The position numbers were made by a program, and so were the translations under genes. Positions 33,101 to 41,777 of a stretch of 64,000 nt of DNA are shown one piece after another. The stretch is taken from contig JAKQPS010000157.1 of the NCBI GenBank assembly GCA_029564595.1, positions 1 to 64,000 on the forward strand. Direction: 5' to 3'. The notes under the pieces were generated by a model that searched no databases, was not told the DNA's origin, and saw nothing but the letters and a program-made list of their open reading frames with translations. How positions within the stretch are numbered: position 1 is the first letter of the stretch; the number at the start of each line of letters is the position of its first letter. The DNA comes from a bacterium. GTDB taxonomy: Bacteria > UBP15 > UBA6099.

Positions 33101-34636
33101 GTAGGGGACGGAAACAAAGAGTTCATCTGTATGGACGTGGACATAACCGGCATGAAAGAAGCCGAAGAGGCTCTCAGGGAGAGCGAGGAGAGATACCGGA
33201 CTCTGGCGGAAGCCGCCGAAGACTTCATTTTTATAGTCGATCGAGACGATATCGTCAGGTACACGAACAGTTTCGCCGCGCGTCAACTCGGCATGACGCC
33301 GGAACAGACAATAGGAGTTTCAAGAGCGAAGTTGTTCGGCTCGCCGGACGCCGACAGGCAGAAAATGAGTCTCAACAAAGTTTTTGAATCCGGAGAATCG
33401 TTTTACATAGAAACTGTGACGCAGTTCCCGGACCGGGAGTTCTGGCTGGGTTCGAGGCTTGTCCCGATCAAGGCCCCCGACGGGCGGGTGTCCTCCGTGC
33501 TGGGCATATCGCGAGACATTACGGACAGGAAGAGGATCGAACAGGAAAAGATTAACTTCCTCAGTTCGATATCTCACGAGCTTAGGACGCCGCTTTCGCT
33601 GATACTAGGATACAGCGAGATGCTGCTCAAGGAGGAGCTGCCGCACGCCGCAAAGAAGAAAATCAAGACCATCAATGACAGGGGCCGCCAGCAGCTCAAA
33701 CTTGTCGAGGAGCTTATAACGCTGGATGCGTTCGAGAGCGGAACGACGACCTACGACATGGCGGAGATTAATATATACAACTTCCTAGAAGCGAGGCTAA
33801 ACGAGACTCGCCTGATGATAGAGAGCATCGTGCGTCGCAGGTTCAGAACGTCGGAATACTCCTTCAAGAAGGATGTGTCCGAATCGCTGAAAGGCGTCAT
33901 CGTCAAATGCGACGAAGGCAGAATTCGGCAGACTCTGGACAACCTAATAGAAAACGCGGTGAAGTATTCGACGCCGGAGAGGCTGGAGTTCGCCGTGTCG
34001 GCGACCCGCGAGGACGGTTTCGTGGAGATAAGCGTTTCGGACCGAGGAATCGGAATCGCGTCCGCTGACCTGAAGAACATTTTCAAGCCTTTCTTCCAAG
34101 TCAGAAAAGGCTCGCATCCTGTTTCGGACGGAGTGGGAAAGGGTCTAAGCATAGTCAAGGAGTTCATCGAGGCGCACGGAGGCCGGATAAAAGTCGAATC
34201 GGTTCCCGGAGAAGGCTCGACGTTCTCGTTCACTATTCCGATCCTGAAGACGGTGGAGCATGTGGAATCGCGCAGGGTGAACAGGATTTTGGTTGTGGAC
34301 GATGACGGCGACCTGCTGGACTTGGTGAAGACGATGCTGCTTTCCGAAGGATTCGACGTTGCGGTGGCGTCGAATGAAACAGAGTTGTTCGAGGAGATGG
34401 CGGCTTTTGATCCGCAGCTTGTGATGCTGGACGTGCAGTTGCCGGGGCTAAGCGGCGCGGAACTTTGCGAAAAGATAAAGTGCGGCCCGGCTCCGGCTCC
34501 CATGGTGTTCCTGTTCAGCGCGATGCCGCGCGCCCGGATCGAGGCTCTCGCTCGCGAGATCGGAGCGGACGGCGCGGTTTCGAAACCCATCAATATCGAC
34601 TCATTCATTGAAACCCTAGAAAAACTCAATCAGTGA
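30161..34636 (+). CDS. multi-PAS/GAF hybrid sensor histidine kinase
   Basis: 1491 residues from ATG 30161 (the frame opens earlier at a TTG, without character). Short N-terminal coiled coil (YEELERQVAELRARLE), then five PAS domains, each ending in a DITxR-type linker (about 45-165, 170-290, 295-415, 460-590, 595-710), a GAF domain (about 720-880), two more PAS domains (about 885-1005, 1010-1130), HisKA with SSISHELRTPLSL, HATPase_c (NLIENAVKYS, DRGIGI, GVGKGLSIVKEF) and a C-terminal receiver (VVDDDGD, MLDVQLPG, SKPIN). No membrane helix, so it is cytoplasmic. The seven PAS and one GAF imply several small-molecule or redox inputs. Confidence 0.93.
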   Translation: MPDKKPTYEELERQVAELRARLESFPDNSSYLPPTSMSGRIDSAAFREIAENIPVLMIEIDTQGRVAYANTAVLEMYGYTRADLGKHVTEFVPVADVKMELDTLARGMAGKQDIIVSRIKTASGEIRHVINNSFPTYENGKQSGITVFGIDITRQKEAVDALRESEDRYKALFEQSLDAVYVSSKEGIVLEANQAAFSMLGYQKEEIINKSVLKTYVDERDREPFQKLLETRGSVRNYDVKLKHKSGREIDCKVTATARRGPDGSVIGYQGIIRDMTEQMKMENALREREECFRLIVETMYDGITVIDEKGAMTYANNRALEMLGYERGEVIGKPITNFLDSKNVALFKNQFSRRKLGEGGKYELTFTRSDGSPLHSLVSANPLFDAQGGFSGSFAVITDITERRRAEEQLLSHHERLEETVKERTAEFSEVIEELRKEISNRRRMEEELRDSRDRLKTTLEAMPDILFEVNLEGRIVGYHASSVDKLYAPPDAFIGKKATDVLPPEAAEALNKAVNKTFETGEKSAATYSLPYADGEMYFEAIHSLKGDLKSPNRTVISVVRDITQRRRAEQSLRESELRYRLTMDSMADAIHVVDRNFNIVLFNKTMKEWNARSGLPTDIAGRSIFDVFSFLDDSIREEYESVFTSGNMMLSEEINEIDGETIITETRKIPIFEKDAVARVVTVMRDVTTRRRAEEAMRYNFDFQSVVMDISAGFVGVGADNLDAALNDALKRLGEFLQVDRSYLFRVSEDGLFVDNTHEWCAEGISSEIENSKNIPLDSMMWLKPKFISGETIAIDDVTELPDEAAVEKRLFDAQSIKSLIIFPLYSNEKLSGFMGLDSVKTKRRWKRDHSALLSVAAEIFANAFMRHQAETALKRSEQRLDAIISNTPNVAVEGYDVEGRVIYWNNAAESVFGWSAEEMIGRTLEGATLDLVATEAFHILLKEMNESNLPSGPSEWICNRKDGSSVVVYSMIFPIDVGDGNKEFICMDVDITGMKEAEEALRESEERYRTLAEAAEDFIFIVDRDDIVRYTNSFAARQLGMTPEQTIGVSRAKLFGSPDADRQKMSLNKVFESGESFYIETVTQFPDREFWLGSRLVPIKAPDGRVSSVLGISRDITDRKRIEQEKINFLSSISHELRTPLSLILGYSEMLLKEELPHAAKKKIKTINDRGRQQLKLVEELITLDAFESGTTTYDMAEINIYNFLEARLNETRLMIESIVRRRFRTSEYSFKKDVSESLKGVIVKCDEGRIRQTLDNLIENAVKYSTPERLEFAVSATREDGFVEISVSDRGIGIASADLKNIFKPFFQVRKGSHPVSDGVGKGLSIVKEFIEAHGGRIKVESVPGEGSTFSFTIPILKTVEHVESRRVNRILVVDDDGDLLDLVKTMLLSEGFDVAVASNETELFEEMAAFDPQLVMLDVQLPGLSGAELCEKIKCGPAPAPMVFLFSAMPRARIEALAREIGADGAVSKPINIDSFIETLEKLNQ

Positions 34637-34660
34637 CGCGCCGCGCCCGGGCGTCATCGT

Positions 34661-34689
34661 TTGACACATAAATATCGAACTCCTACACT
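34661..34689 (+). promoter_or_regulatory. sigma70-type promoter for the his operon
   Basis: TTGACA (34661-34666), 17-nt spacer, TACACT (34684-34689). The hisH ATG begins only 8 nt after the -10, so the transcript is predicted to be leaderless or nearly so. Confidence 0.7.
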
Positions 34690-34696
34690 ATTTGGC

Positions 34697-35305
34697 ATGA
34701 TTGCGATTGTGGACTATGGAATGGGCAATTTGCGGAGCGTGCAGAAGGCGTTCGAGCGGGTGGGCGCGGACGCGCGCGTGACCACCTCCGCCACGGATGT
34801 CCGGGACGCTTCCGGCGTGGTTCTGCCGGGCGTCGGCGCATTCGCGGCGGCAATGAAAAACTTGGAATCGCAGGGGCTTGCGGGGCTAATCGTCTCTGAA
34901 ATCAAATCCGGCAAGCCGTTCTTGGGGATATGCCTCGGACTGCAGATGCTATTTGACTACAGCGAGGAAGGGGAGCGCATCCCCGGCCTCGGCGTTTTTC
35001 CGGGCAAGGTGACGCGCTTCAGAGGCGACCTCAAAGTCCCGCACATGGGTTGGAACCAGCTTGAGTTCAGGAACAGAGGGCTGGTCGCCGAAGGAATTCC
35101 CGACGGCTCTTTTTTCTATTTCGTGCACTCGTTTCTGGTGGAGCCGGAGGATCCGTCGCTGGCGATGACGGTCACGGACTACGGCGGCGAATTCGTTTCG
35201 TCGATAATGCGCGACAATGTGTCCGCCGTGCAGTTCCACCCGGAAAAGAGCCAGAGGATGGGGATGAAGTTGCTTGAGAATTTCGGGAGGATGGCGAAGG
35301 GATGA
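34697..35305 (+). CDS. hisH: imidazole glycerol phosphate synthase glutaminase subunit
   Basis: Supplies ammonia to HisF for imidazole ring closure in histidine synthesis. 202 residues from the ATG that gives the family start MIAIVDYGMGNLRSV; an in-frame TTG at 34661 is part of the promoter. Class I glutaminase triad: Cys in KPFLGICLGLQMLF, His and Glu in VQFHPEKSQ. No SD is visible, consistent with a leaderless start. Overlaps hisA by 4 nt. Confidence 0.96.
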   Translation: MIAIVDYGMGNLRSVQKAFERVGADARVTTSATDVRDASGVVLPGVGAFAAAMKNLESQGLAGLIVSEIKSGKPFLGICLGLQMLFDYSEEGERIPGLGVFPGKVTRFRGDLKVPHMGWNQLEFRNRGLVAEGIPDGSFFYFVHSFLVEPEDPSLAMTVTDYGGEFVSSIMRDNVSAVQFHPEKSQRMGMKLLENFGRMAKG

Positions 35306-36033
35306 ATCTGTATCCGGCGATAGATTTGATGGACGGCAAATGCGTGCGGTTGACGCAGGGCAAGAGGGAGTTATGCACGGTTTATTCCGATAAGCCGGAG
35401 CAGATGGCGATACGATGGGCGAGGGAAGGGGCCAAGTGGCTGCATGTCATTGATCTAGACGCGGCGCTCGACCAGAAGTGCTTTTCCAACTTGGAAGCGG
35501 CAAAGGCGATATTCGAGGCGTCGCCCGGAATCAGGACGCAGGTGGGCGGGGGCGTAAGGTCGGCGGCGGACGTCGGGCGCTGGCTGAAAGAGGGCGCGTC
35601 CCGCGTCATAGTCGGCACGTCCGTTCTCGAATCGCGGGATTTTGCCAAGGGGCTTTTTTCCGAGTTCGGCGAATCGGTCGCTGTGTCCATAGATTCGAAG
35701 GGCGGCAAAGTGGCTCTCAGGGGCTGGACGGACGAATCTGAAATAGAAACGATTGAAGCGTGCCTCAGGATGCGAGACGACGGCGCGAAACTCATCATAC
35801 TTACAGACATCGTGCGCGACGGGATGCTGACGGAGCCGAATTTCGACATGATGTCGCAGGCGGCGGACGCTCTGGAAATCCCGGTGGTGTGCGCGGGCGG
35901 AGTGTCGTTGGTGGAGCACGTAGAGCGGCTCGCCTCGCTTGAAAAATCGAATCTTGACGGGGCGGTGATCGGCCGCGCGCTGTACACCGGCGACTTCGAT
36001 CTCAAGGCCGCCGTCGAAAGGTTCCCGCAGTAG
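35302..36033 (+). CDS. hisA: ProFAR isomerase
   Basis: Amadori isomerase of histidine synthesis, TIM barrel. 243 residues. The first catalytic Asp is in [15 protein letters not shown] (D8) and the second in [15 protein letters not shown] (about D131). The phosphate-binding glycines QVGGGVRS and the late VCAGGVS are present. Follows hisH with a 4-nt overlap and precedes hisF. Confidence 0.96.
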   Translation: MNLYPAIDLMDGKCVRLTQGKRELCTVYSDKPEQMAIRWAREGAKWLHVIDLDAALDQKCFSNLEAAKAIFEASPGIRTQVGGGVRSAADVGRWLKEGASRVIVGTSVLESRDFAKGLFSEFGESVAVSIDSKGGKVALRGWTDESEIETIEACLRMRDDGAKLIILTDIVRDGMLTEPNFDMMSQAADALEIPVVCAGGVSLVEHVERLASLEKSNLDGAVIGRALYTGDFDLKAAVERFPQ

Positions 36034-36050
36034 GCGGCGCGGAGGGCGTT

Positions 36051-36806
36051 TTGCTTGCCAAAAGGATAATACCCTGCTTGGATGTCGATAGCGGTCGCGT
36101 CGTCAAAGGCGTGAACTTCGTGAACCTTGTGGATGCCGGAGACCCGGTCGAGCAGGCTAAAAAATACGAGGAAGCTGAAGCGGATGAACTGGTCTTTCTG
36201 GACATCACCGCCTCTTCGGACAAGCGTCACATAATGCTGGACGTCGTCAGGCGGGTGGCGGAGACGGTATTTATCCCGTTCACTGTCGGCGGCGGCATAA
36301 CGGAAGTCGCCACGATCCGGCAACTGCTTAGCGCGGGCGCGGACAAGGTGTCGCTCAACACGGCGGCCGTACTGAACCCCAGTCTGATAAACGAGTCCTC
36401 CGAGATTTTCGGAGCGCAGTGCATAGTGGTCGCGATAGACGCGAAGCGCGAGGGCGACGGGTGGGTGGTTTACACTCACGGCGGCAGGAAACCGACCGAG
36501 ATAGACGCGGTGGGCTGGGCGGTAGAGGCGGAGAGGCGGGGCGCGGGCGAAATCCTGCTCACCAGCATGAACCGCGACGGCACGAAAATCGGTTATGACA
36601 ACGAGTTGAATCTCGCCATCTCCTCCGCGGTGAGAATCCCCGTGATAGCGTCAGGCGGCGCGGGCGAACTTTCTCACCTCTATGACGCGATACATGAAGG
36701 CAAGACAGACGCCGTATTGGTCGCTTCTCTGTTCCACTACGGGATTTTCACCATCAGGCAGGCAAAGGAATATCTGCGGGACAGGGGAATAGCGATGAGG
36801 CTGTGA
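36051..36806 (+). CDS. hisF: imidazole glycerol phosphate synthase cyclase subunit
   Basis: Cyclase that uses HisH-derived ammonia. 251 residues from a TTG start that yields the canonical [19 protein letters not shown]. Catalytic Asp in PCLDVD (about D11) and in VVAIDAKR (about D130). FTVGGGI and ASGGAGE phosphate loops present. Located 18 nt after hisA. Confidence 0.97.
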   Translation: MLAKRIIPCLDVDSGRVVKGVNFVNLVDAGDPVEQAKKYEEAEADELVFLDITASSDKRHIMLDVVRRVAETVFIPFTVGGGITEVATIRQLLSAGADKVSLNTAAVLNPSLINESSEIFGAQCIVVAIDAKREGDGWVVYTHGGRKPTEIDAVGWAVEAERRGAGEILLTSMNRDGTKIGYDNELNLAISSAVRIPVIASGGAGELSHLYDAIHEGKTDAVLVASLFHYGIFTIRQAKEYLRDRGIAMRL

Positions 36807-36836
36807 CCTCATTGCGCCAAGAGAGAAGGTTTAGAC

Positions 36837-37151
36837 ATGGATTTGAAATTCGATGAAAAAGGGCTTATCCCGGCGATAGTGCAGGATGAAAAAAGCGGGG
36901 ATGTCCTTATGCTGGCGTACATGAACGAGGAGTCTGTGAGAAGGACTCTTGAGACGGGCACGACATGGTTCTGGAGCCGTTCGCGGAGCGAGTTCTGGAA
37001 CAAAGGGGCGACCTCGGGCAATTTTCAGAAAGTGAAAAAGGTGATGTACGACTGCGACTCCGACGCGCTTCTGGTGATAGTTGAGCAGAGCGGCGAGGGG
37101 GCCTGCCACACAGGAGCATGGTCCTGCTTTTTCAGGGAGTTGAAAGGCTGA
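36837..37151 (+). CDS. hisI: phosphoribosyl-AMP cyclohydrolase
   Basis: Opens the purine ring of PR-AMP in histidine synthesis. 104 residues, the stand-alone HisI form without a fused HisE. Metal-binding acidic cluster [13 protein letters not shown] and the cysteines in [15 protein letters not shown] are intact; [15 protein letters not shown] is the substrate loop. SD GAGAGAAGG. Confidence 0.96.
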   Translation: MDLKFDEKGLIPAIVQDEKSGDVLMLAYMNEESVRRTLETGTTWFWSRSRSEFWNKGATSGNFQKVKKVMYDCDSDALLVIVEQSGEGACHTGAWSCFFRELKG

Positions 37152-37156
37152 GCTTC

Positions 37157-38455
37157 ATGGCGGAGACAGGCCCTCCCAAATTTTTCATTAAAACATTCGG
37201 TTGCCAGATGAACATGGACGACTCGGCGTCGCTCGCGCGGATGTTGCGCTCGATGGGCATGGCGGAGGCGGCGACGCCCGACGAGGCCGCGCTGGTTCAC
37301 GTCAACACGTGCAGCGTGCGGCGCAAAGCCGAGGAGAAGATGTTGAGTTTCATAGGCGTGTTGCGCAATCGCAAAAGAACTGGCGGCGCGCCCGTCGTCG
37401 TCGGCGTGGGCGGATGCTCCGCCGAACTGGCCGACATCCGCGCGGAAATTCGCGACGTGGACTACGTCATCGGGGCGGGAAGGCCGCAGGACTATGAGGA
37501 AATCATCAGGGAAGCGGTGGTCGAAAACTTTCCCGGCTTGGCGGCGGGAACGGCTCCGTTTGCGTCCGGCCCGGCGTCCGCTTTCCAGACGGTAGTGCGC
37601 GGCTGCTCGAATTTCTGCTCGTACTGCGTGGTTCCATACGCGCGCGGCGCGGAATCCAGCCTGACTCCGGCTCAAGTTAGAGCGGAAGCCGCGATAAAGG
37701 CGGAGGAAGGCGCGCGGGAAATCATACTTCTAGGCCAAAACGTGCTCGCTTACGGGCTGGACTTATCGCCGAAAGTTTCCCTTCTCGACGCCATATCCGC
37801 CGTCCACGATCTGCCGGGGATAACAAGGATAAGGTTTGTAACGTCGCACCCGAAATGGGTGACGGAGGAGTTTCTGCGCGGACTGTCGGCGCTGCCGAAA
37901 GCGTGCGGCCATTTCCACGCGCCGTTCCAGAGCGGCGATGACGAGATACTCAGGAGGATGAGGCGCGGATACGACGCCGCGTATTATCTCGAAATGATAG
38001 AAATGATAAGAAGTCACTCGCCGGGCTGCGGCATATCGGCGGACGCGATAGTCGGGTATCCCGGAGAGACGGAAGAGCAGTTTGAGCGGACGCTTGAGCT
38101 GGCGGCGCGCGCGCGCGTGGACCAGTTGTACGCGTTCAAATATTCGCCGCGTCCGGGGACCGCCGCCGCCGGGCAGGCCGACGATGTGCCGCTCGAAGCC
38201 AAGAAGTCGCGGCTTGCGCGGTTGCTGGATTTGCAGGAAAATATATCGAGGGAAATCAACGAAAGCCTTGTCGGCGGGATCGCTGAAACGATGGTCTTCG
38301 AGTCTCTGGGCGGAGAGCGGCGGCGGGGGCGGACGCGGGAGAACAGGATAGTGGATTTCACTATGCGCGAAGGCGTTAAGGCCGAGCCGGGAGACGAGTT
38401 GCTTGTCAGCATCGCGGGAGCGTCTCCGCACGCCCTGAAAGGAGAGGCCGTATGA
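37157..38455 (+). CDS. miaB: tRNA-2-methylthio-N6-dimethylallyladenosine synthase
   Basis: Radical SAM methylthiotransferase acting on A37 of tRNA. 432 residues from ATG 37157 (GAAAGG 9 nt upstream); the open frame starts earlier inside hisI. Three N-terminal Fe-S cysteines (TFGCQMN, VNTCSVR, GGCSAEL), the radical SAM CxxxCxxC in GCSNFCSYCVVPYARG, and a C-terminal TRAM-like domain (about 370-432). RimO is the closest alternative, but the first Cys block TFGCQMNMDDS is MiaB-like. Stop overlaps mutS start. Confidence 0.93.
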   Translation: MAETGPPKFFIKTFGCQMNMDDSASLARMLRSMGMAEAATPDEAALVHVNTCSVRRKAEEKMLSFIGVLRNRKRTGGAPVVVGVGGCSAELADIRAEIRDVDYVIGAGRPQDYEEIIREAVVENFPGLAAGTAPFASGPASAFQTVVRGCSNFCSYCVVPYARGAESSLTPAQVRAEAAIKAEEGAREIILLGQNVLAYGLDLSPKVSLLDAISAVHDLPGITRIRFVTSHPKWVTEEFLRGLSALPKACGHFHAPFQSGDDEILRRMRRGYDAAYYLEMIEMIRSHSPGCGISADAIVGYPGETEEQFERTLELAARARVDQLYAFKYSPRPGTAAAGQADDVPLEAKKSRLARLLDLQENISREINESLVGGIAETMVFESLGGERRRGRTRENRIVDFTMREGVKAEPGDELLVSIAGASPHALKGEAV

Positions 38456-41046
38456 ACGCCACTCCTATGTATCAGCAGTACGCCGCCATCAAGGAGCGCC
38501 ACCGGGACGCTATCTTGATGTACCGGCTGGGCGATTTCTACGAGATGTTCGGCGAGGACGCGAAAACCGCCGCCGCCGAACTGGAAATAGTGCTGACTGC
38601 GCGCGAGTTCGGCAAGGGCGTCAAACTGCCCATGTGCGGCGTGCCCCATCACGCCGCCGACGGCTACGTGGCAAAACTCATCCAGCGCGGACACAAGGTC
38701 GCCATCGCGGATCAGACAGAGGACGCGGTCGCCGGAAAACTTGTCAACCGGGAAGTCGTCAGGGTGGTCACGCCCGGAACGTATCTCGATCTGGACAGGC
38801 TGGACTCATCGCGAAACAACTACATACTTTCAGTGGCGGACGCCGGCGACAGGTTCGGGCTGGGGATACTCGACGTTTCGACCGGGGAGTTCAAGGCGGG
38901 CGAGATATCGAGGTCGGCGGACGATTCGTCTCTGGTCAGGGAGATCGAGCGGCTGTCGCCCGGCGAATGCGTCGTGGCGATGCGCGATTCCGGGGCGGAC
39001 GCCGCCGGCAGGATATCGGCCCGTTTCCCCGACGTGAAAGTCACCGAGCTTGACCTGATGTTCGACGCGTCGTACCACCGGGACAGGCTGTGTGCGCATT
39101 TCGGAGTGAAGACGCTGCTCGGATTCGGCATTGAGGAGTTCCCTGCGGCGATAATGGCCGCCGGGCAGCTTCTGGACTATGTCAGGGACAACCTGCGCGC
39201 CGACCCCAAGCACGTGATGTCCGTTTCGCTCTACAGTCCCCGCGACGGGATGTATCTGGACGCGGCGACGCGGCGCAACCTCGAACTGACGGAAACCATG
39301 CGCGAGAAGGAAAAGAAGGGGAGCCTGCTGTGGGCGCTTGACAGGACTCTCACGCCGATGGGAAAGAGGCTGATACGCAACTGGCTCGAACAGCCTCTCA
39401 ACGACCCGGCGGAGATAAACCTGAGGCTGGACGCCGTCGGCGAGCTTCTGGAAAACAGGACGGCGCGGGAGGGGGCAAGGGAATGCCTTTCGGAGGTAAG
39501 GGACATCGAGAGGCTTTGCAGCCGGATCGCCACCATGCTCATCACGCCCAAGGAGACGCTGGCCGTGCGCGACTCACTAGCGGCGCTGCCCGCGCTCGCG
39601 GCCCTCGCCTCCGCTTTTAAGTGCGACATGCTGGAGTCCCTGCGCGCCGACATGGACACGCTGGATGACGCGCGCGCCGACCTTGCCGCCGCCGTCTCTG
39701 ACGACGCTCCGAGGTCCGCCCGCGAGGGCGGCATAATCCGTGACGGCTTTGATGCCCGCGTGGACGATCTGCGCGCTCTGAAAAAAGGCGGTCGCAAATG
39801 GATTGCCGACCTCGAAGAGAAGGAACGCAGGGAAACAGGCGTCAAATCCCTCAAAATCGGCTACAACAAAGTGTTCGGCTATTACATCGAGGTGACTAAA
39901 GCCAATCTGGCAAACGTCCCTGATAGATACATACGCAAACAGACCACTTCCAACGCGGAGCGGTTCTACACCGAGGAACTGAAAGAGAAAGAGTTCGCGA
40001 TACTCGGAGCGGAGAGCAGGCTCGAAGAGCTTGAGTATCAGTTGTTCTGCGGGATAAGGGACAATCTGGCGGGGCACATCGGAAGGATGCTGAAGACGTC
40101 GCGGGCGGTGGCGGCGCTGGACGCGTTGCAGTCGCTGGCGCAGGCGGCGGAGGAAAACAGGTACTGCCGCCCGCAGGTCAGCGCGTCGGAAACGATAAAG
40201 ATAGAAGAAGGCCGGCACCCGTCGCTGGACCTGACGATGCCCGCGCGCACATTCATCCCCAACGACACGCTGCTCAATTGCTCGAAGAGCCAGATACATA
40301 TCATCACCGGGCCGAACATGTCGGGAAAATCGACTTACATGAGGCAGGTGGCGCTGATAACGCTGATGGCGCAGATGGGCAGCTTTGTGCCGTGCCGCGC
40401 GGCGGAGATAGGCGTGGTGGACAGGATATTCACGAGGGTCGGAGCGGTCGACGACATCACCCTTGGCCTCAGCACGTTCATGGTGGAGATGGTAGAGACT
40501 GCGACGATTCTGACTAACGCGACAAAGAAAAGCCTAGTGCTGCTCGACGAGGTCGGCAGAGGCACGAGCGCCGCAGACGGCATAAGCATCGCATGGGCCG
40601 TCTCCGAATACATACACGAGAGGATTGGCGCGAGAACTCTATTCGCAACACATTTCAACCACCTGACGCGCATGGCCGACTTGTTCGAGAGGATAGAAAA
40701 TTTTCACGTCTCCGCAGTTGAGCGTGGCAGGGAGATTCTATTCACGCACAAGGTGCGCCCCGGAGGCACGGACAGGAGTTTCGGAGTCGAGGTGGCTAGA
40801 CTCGCGGGCATACCGGCCTCAGTTATCCGCCGCGCGTCGGAAATTCTTGCTTCTCAGGAAGCGGAGTCGGACATCGAAGTCCCTGAGGCCCGGACGGCGC
40901 AACTAGCGCTCATTCCCGACCAGCCTCCGAGCCGCATCGAGGAAATGCTCCGCGCGGCCGACCCGGAAGAGTTGACGCCCCGCAAGGCGCTTGATCTAGT
41001 GTTCAGGATGAAAGATATTCTCGAGGAAAACGACAGGTCGCGGTGA
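38452..41046 (+). CDS. mutS: DNA mismatch repair protein MutS
   Basis: 864 residues. Mismatch-recognition FxE in YRLGDFYEMF (about residues 25-34), clamp and lever domains in the middle, then Walker A TGPNMSGKSTYMRQ (about 622), VDDITLGLSTFMVEM, Walker B LVLLDEVGRGT, and the switch His in LFATHFNHL. The tail after the ATPase domain is short. 4-nt overlap with miaB. mutL is not in the window. Confidence 0.97.
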   Translation: MNATPMYQQYAAIKERHRDAILMYRLGDFYEMFGEDAKTAAAELEIVLTAREFGKGVKLPMCGVPHHAADGYVAKLIQRGHKVAIADQTEDAVAGKLVNREVVRVVTPGTYLDLDRLDSSRNNYILSVADAGDRFGLGILDVSTGEFKAGEISRSADDSSLVREIERLSPGECVVAMRDSGADAAGRISARFPDVKVTELDLMFDASYHRDRLCAHFGVKTLLGFGIEEFPAAIMAAGQLLDYVRDNLRADPKHVMSVSLYSPRDGMYLDAATRRNLELTETMREKEKKGSLLWALDRTLTPMGKRLIRNWLEQPLNDPAEINLRLDAVGELLENRTAREGARECLSEVRDIERLCSRIATMLITPKETLAVRDSLAALPALAALASAFKCDMLESLRADMDTLDDARADLAAAVSDDAPRSAREGGIIRDGFDARVDDLRALKKGGRKWIADLEEKERRETGVKSLKIGYNKVFGYYIEVTKANLANVPDRYIRKQTTSNAERFYTEELKEKEFAILGAESRLEELEYQLFCGIRDNLAGHIGRMLKTSRAVAALDALQSLAQAAEENRYCRPQVSASETIKIEEGRHPSLDLTMPARTFIPNDTLLNCSKSQIHIITGPNMSGKSTYMRQVALITLMAQMGSFVPCRAAEIGVVDRIFTRVGAVDDITLGLSTFMVEMVETATILTNATKKSLVLLDEVGRGTSAADGISIAWAVSEYIHERIGARTLFATHFNHLTRMADLFERIENFHVSAVERGREILFTHKVRPGGTDRSFGVEVARLAGIPASVIRRASEILASQEAESDIEVPEARTAQLALIPDQPPSRIEEMLRAADPEELTPRKALDLVFRMKDILEENDRSR

Positions 41047-41074
41047 AAACGCGGCGGCTGCCGGGAGGCGCGCG

Positions 41075-41665
41075 ATGAGCGGAATACCCGCTGTTTTCAT
41101 AGACAGGGACGGCACTCTGAGCGAGGAGATCGGCTACGTGAACCATGTCAGCCGGTTCAAGCTGCTCGAAAAGTCGGCTGCGGCGATAAAAAAGTTGAAC
41201 GAAGCTAACATGCCCGCTGTTCTGGTGACCAATCAGGCGGGCGTCGCGCGCGGCTATTTCCCCGAAAGGCTCATAGCGGATGTCCACGCGCGCATGAACG
41301 AGCTTCTGGCTGCGGGTGGCGCGAAACTGGACGGGATTTACTATTGTCCCCATCATCCGACCGCCGGAGAGCCGCCTTACAGGATGGACTGCGACTGCAG
41401 GAAGCCTAAGACGGGACTGATAGACCGGGCGGCGTCGGAAATGGGACTGGACGTTGCCCGTTCGTACATGATTGGCGATAAGCTCAGCGATGTGGCGCTG
41501 GCGAAGCGCGCGGGCTGCGCCGCTGGCATACTCGTCCTGACAGGATACGGCAGAGGCGATTGGGAGTTCAACAGGGAACGCGAAGGCGTAGAACCCGATT
41601 TTATCGCAGAAGACCTGTTAGAGGCTGTCGACTGGCTGTTGAAAGACCTCGCGTCGCGAGCTTGA
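41075..41665 (+). CDS. gmhB: D-glycero-D-manno-heptose-1,7-bisphosphate 7-phosphatase
   Basis: HAD phosphatase in ADP-heptose synthesis for LPS core. 196 residues. Nucleophile motif FIDRDGTL (D10, D12), VTNQAGVARG, zinc-loop cysteines and histidine CPHHP...DCDCRKP (about 90-112), KPKTGL and MIGDKLSDV. Imidazoleglycerol-phosphatase (HisB-N) is a relative, but the Zn loop and length fit GmhB. SD GGGAGG. Supports a lipopolysaccharide-bearing outer membrane. Confidence 0.92.
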   Translation: MSGIPAVFIDRDGTLSEEIGYVNHVSRFKLLEKSAAAIKKLNEANMPAVLVTNQAGVARGYFPERLIADVHARMNELLAAGGAKLDGIYYCPHHPTAGEPPYRMDCDCRKPKTGLIDRAASEMGLDVARSYMIGDKLSDVALAKRAGCAAGILVLTGYGRGDWEFNREREGVEPDFIAEDLLEAVDWLLKDLASRA

Positions 41666-41777
41666 CCCTCGTTTTTTTACGATAGAGGCAATTTCCACCC
41701 ATATAATAAGGAAACTGTATAAAGGGCGCTTTGAGGCGCGGCGCGCGCGCGCGTCCGGAAAACTGGAATAAGTTTTT

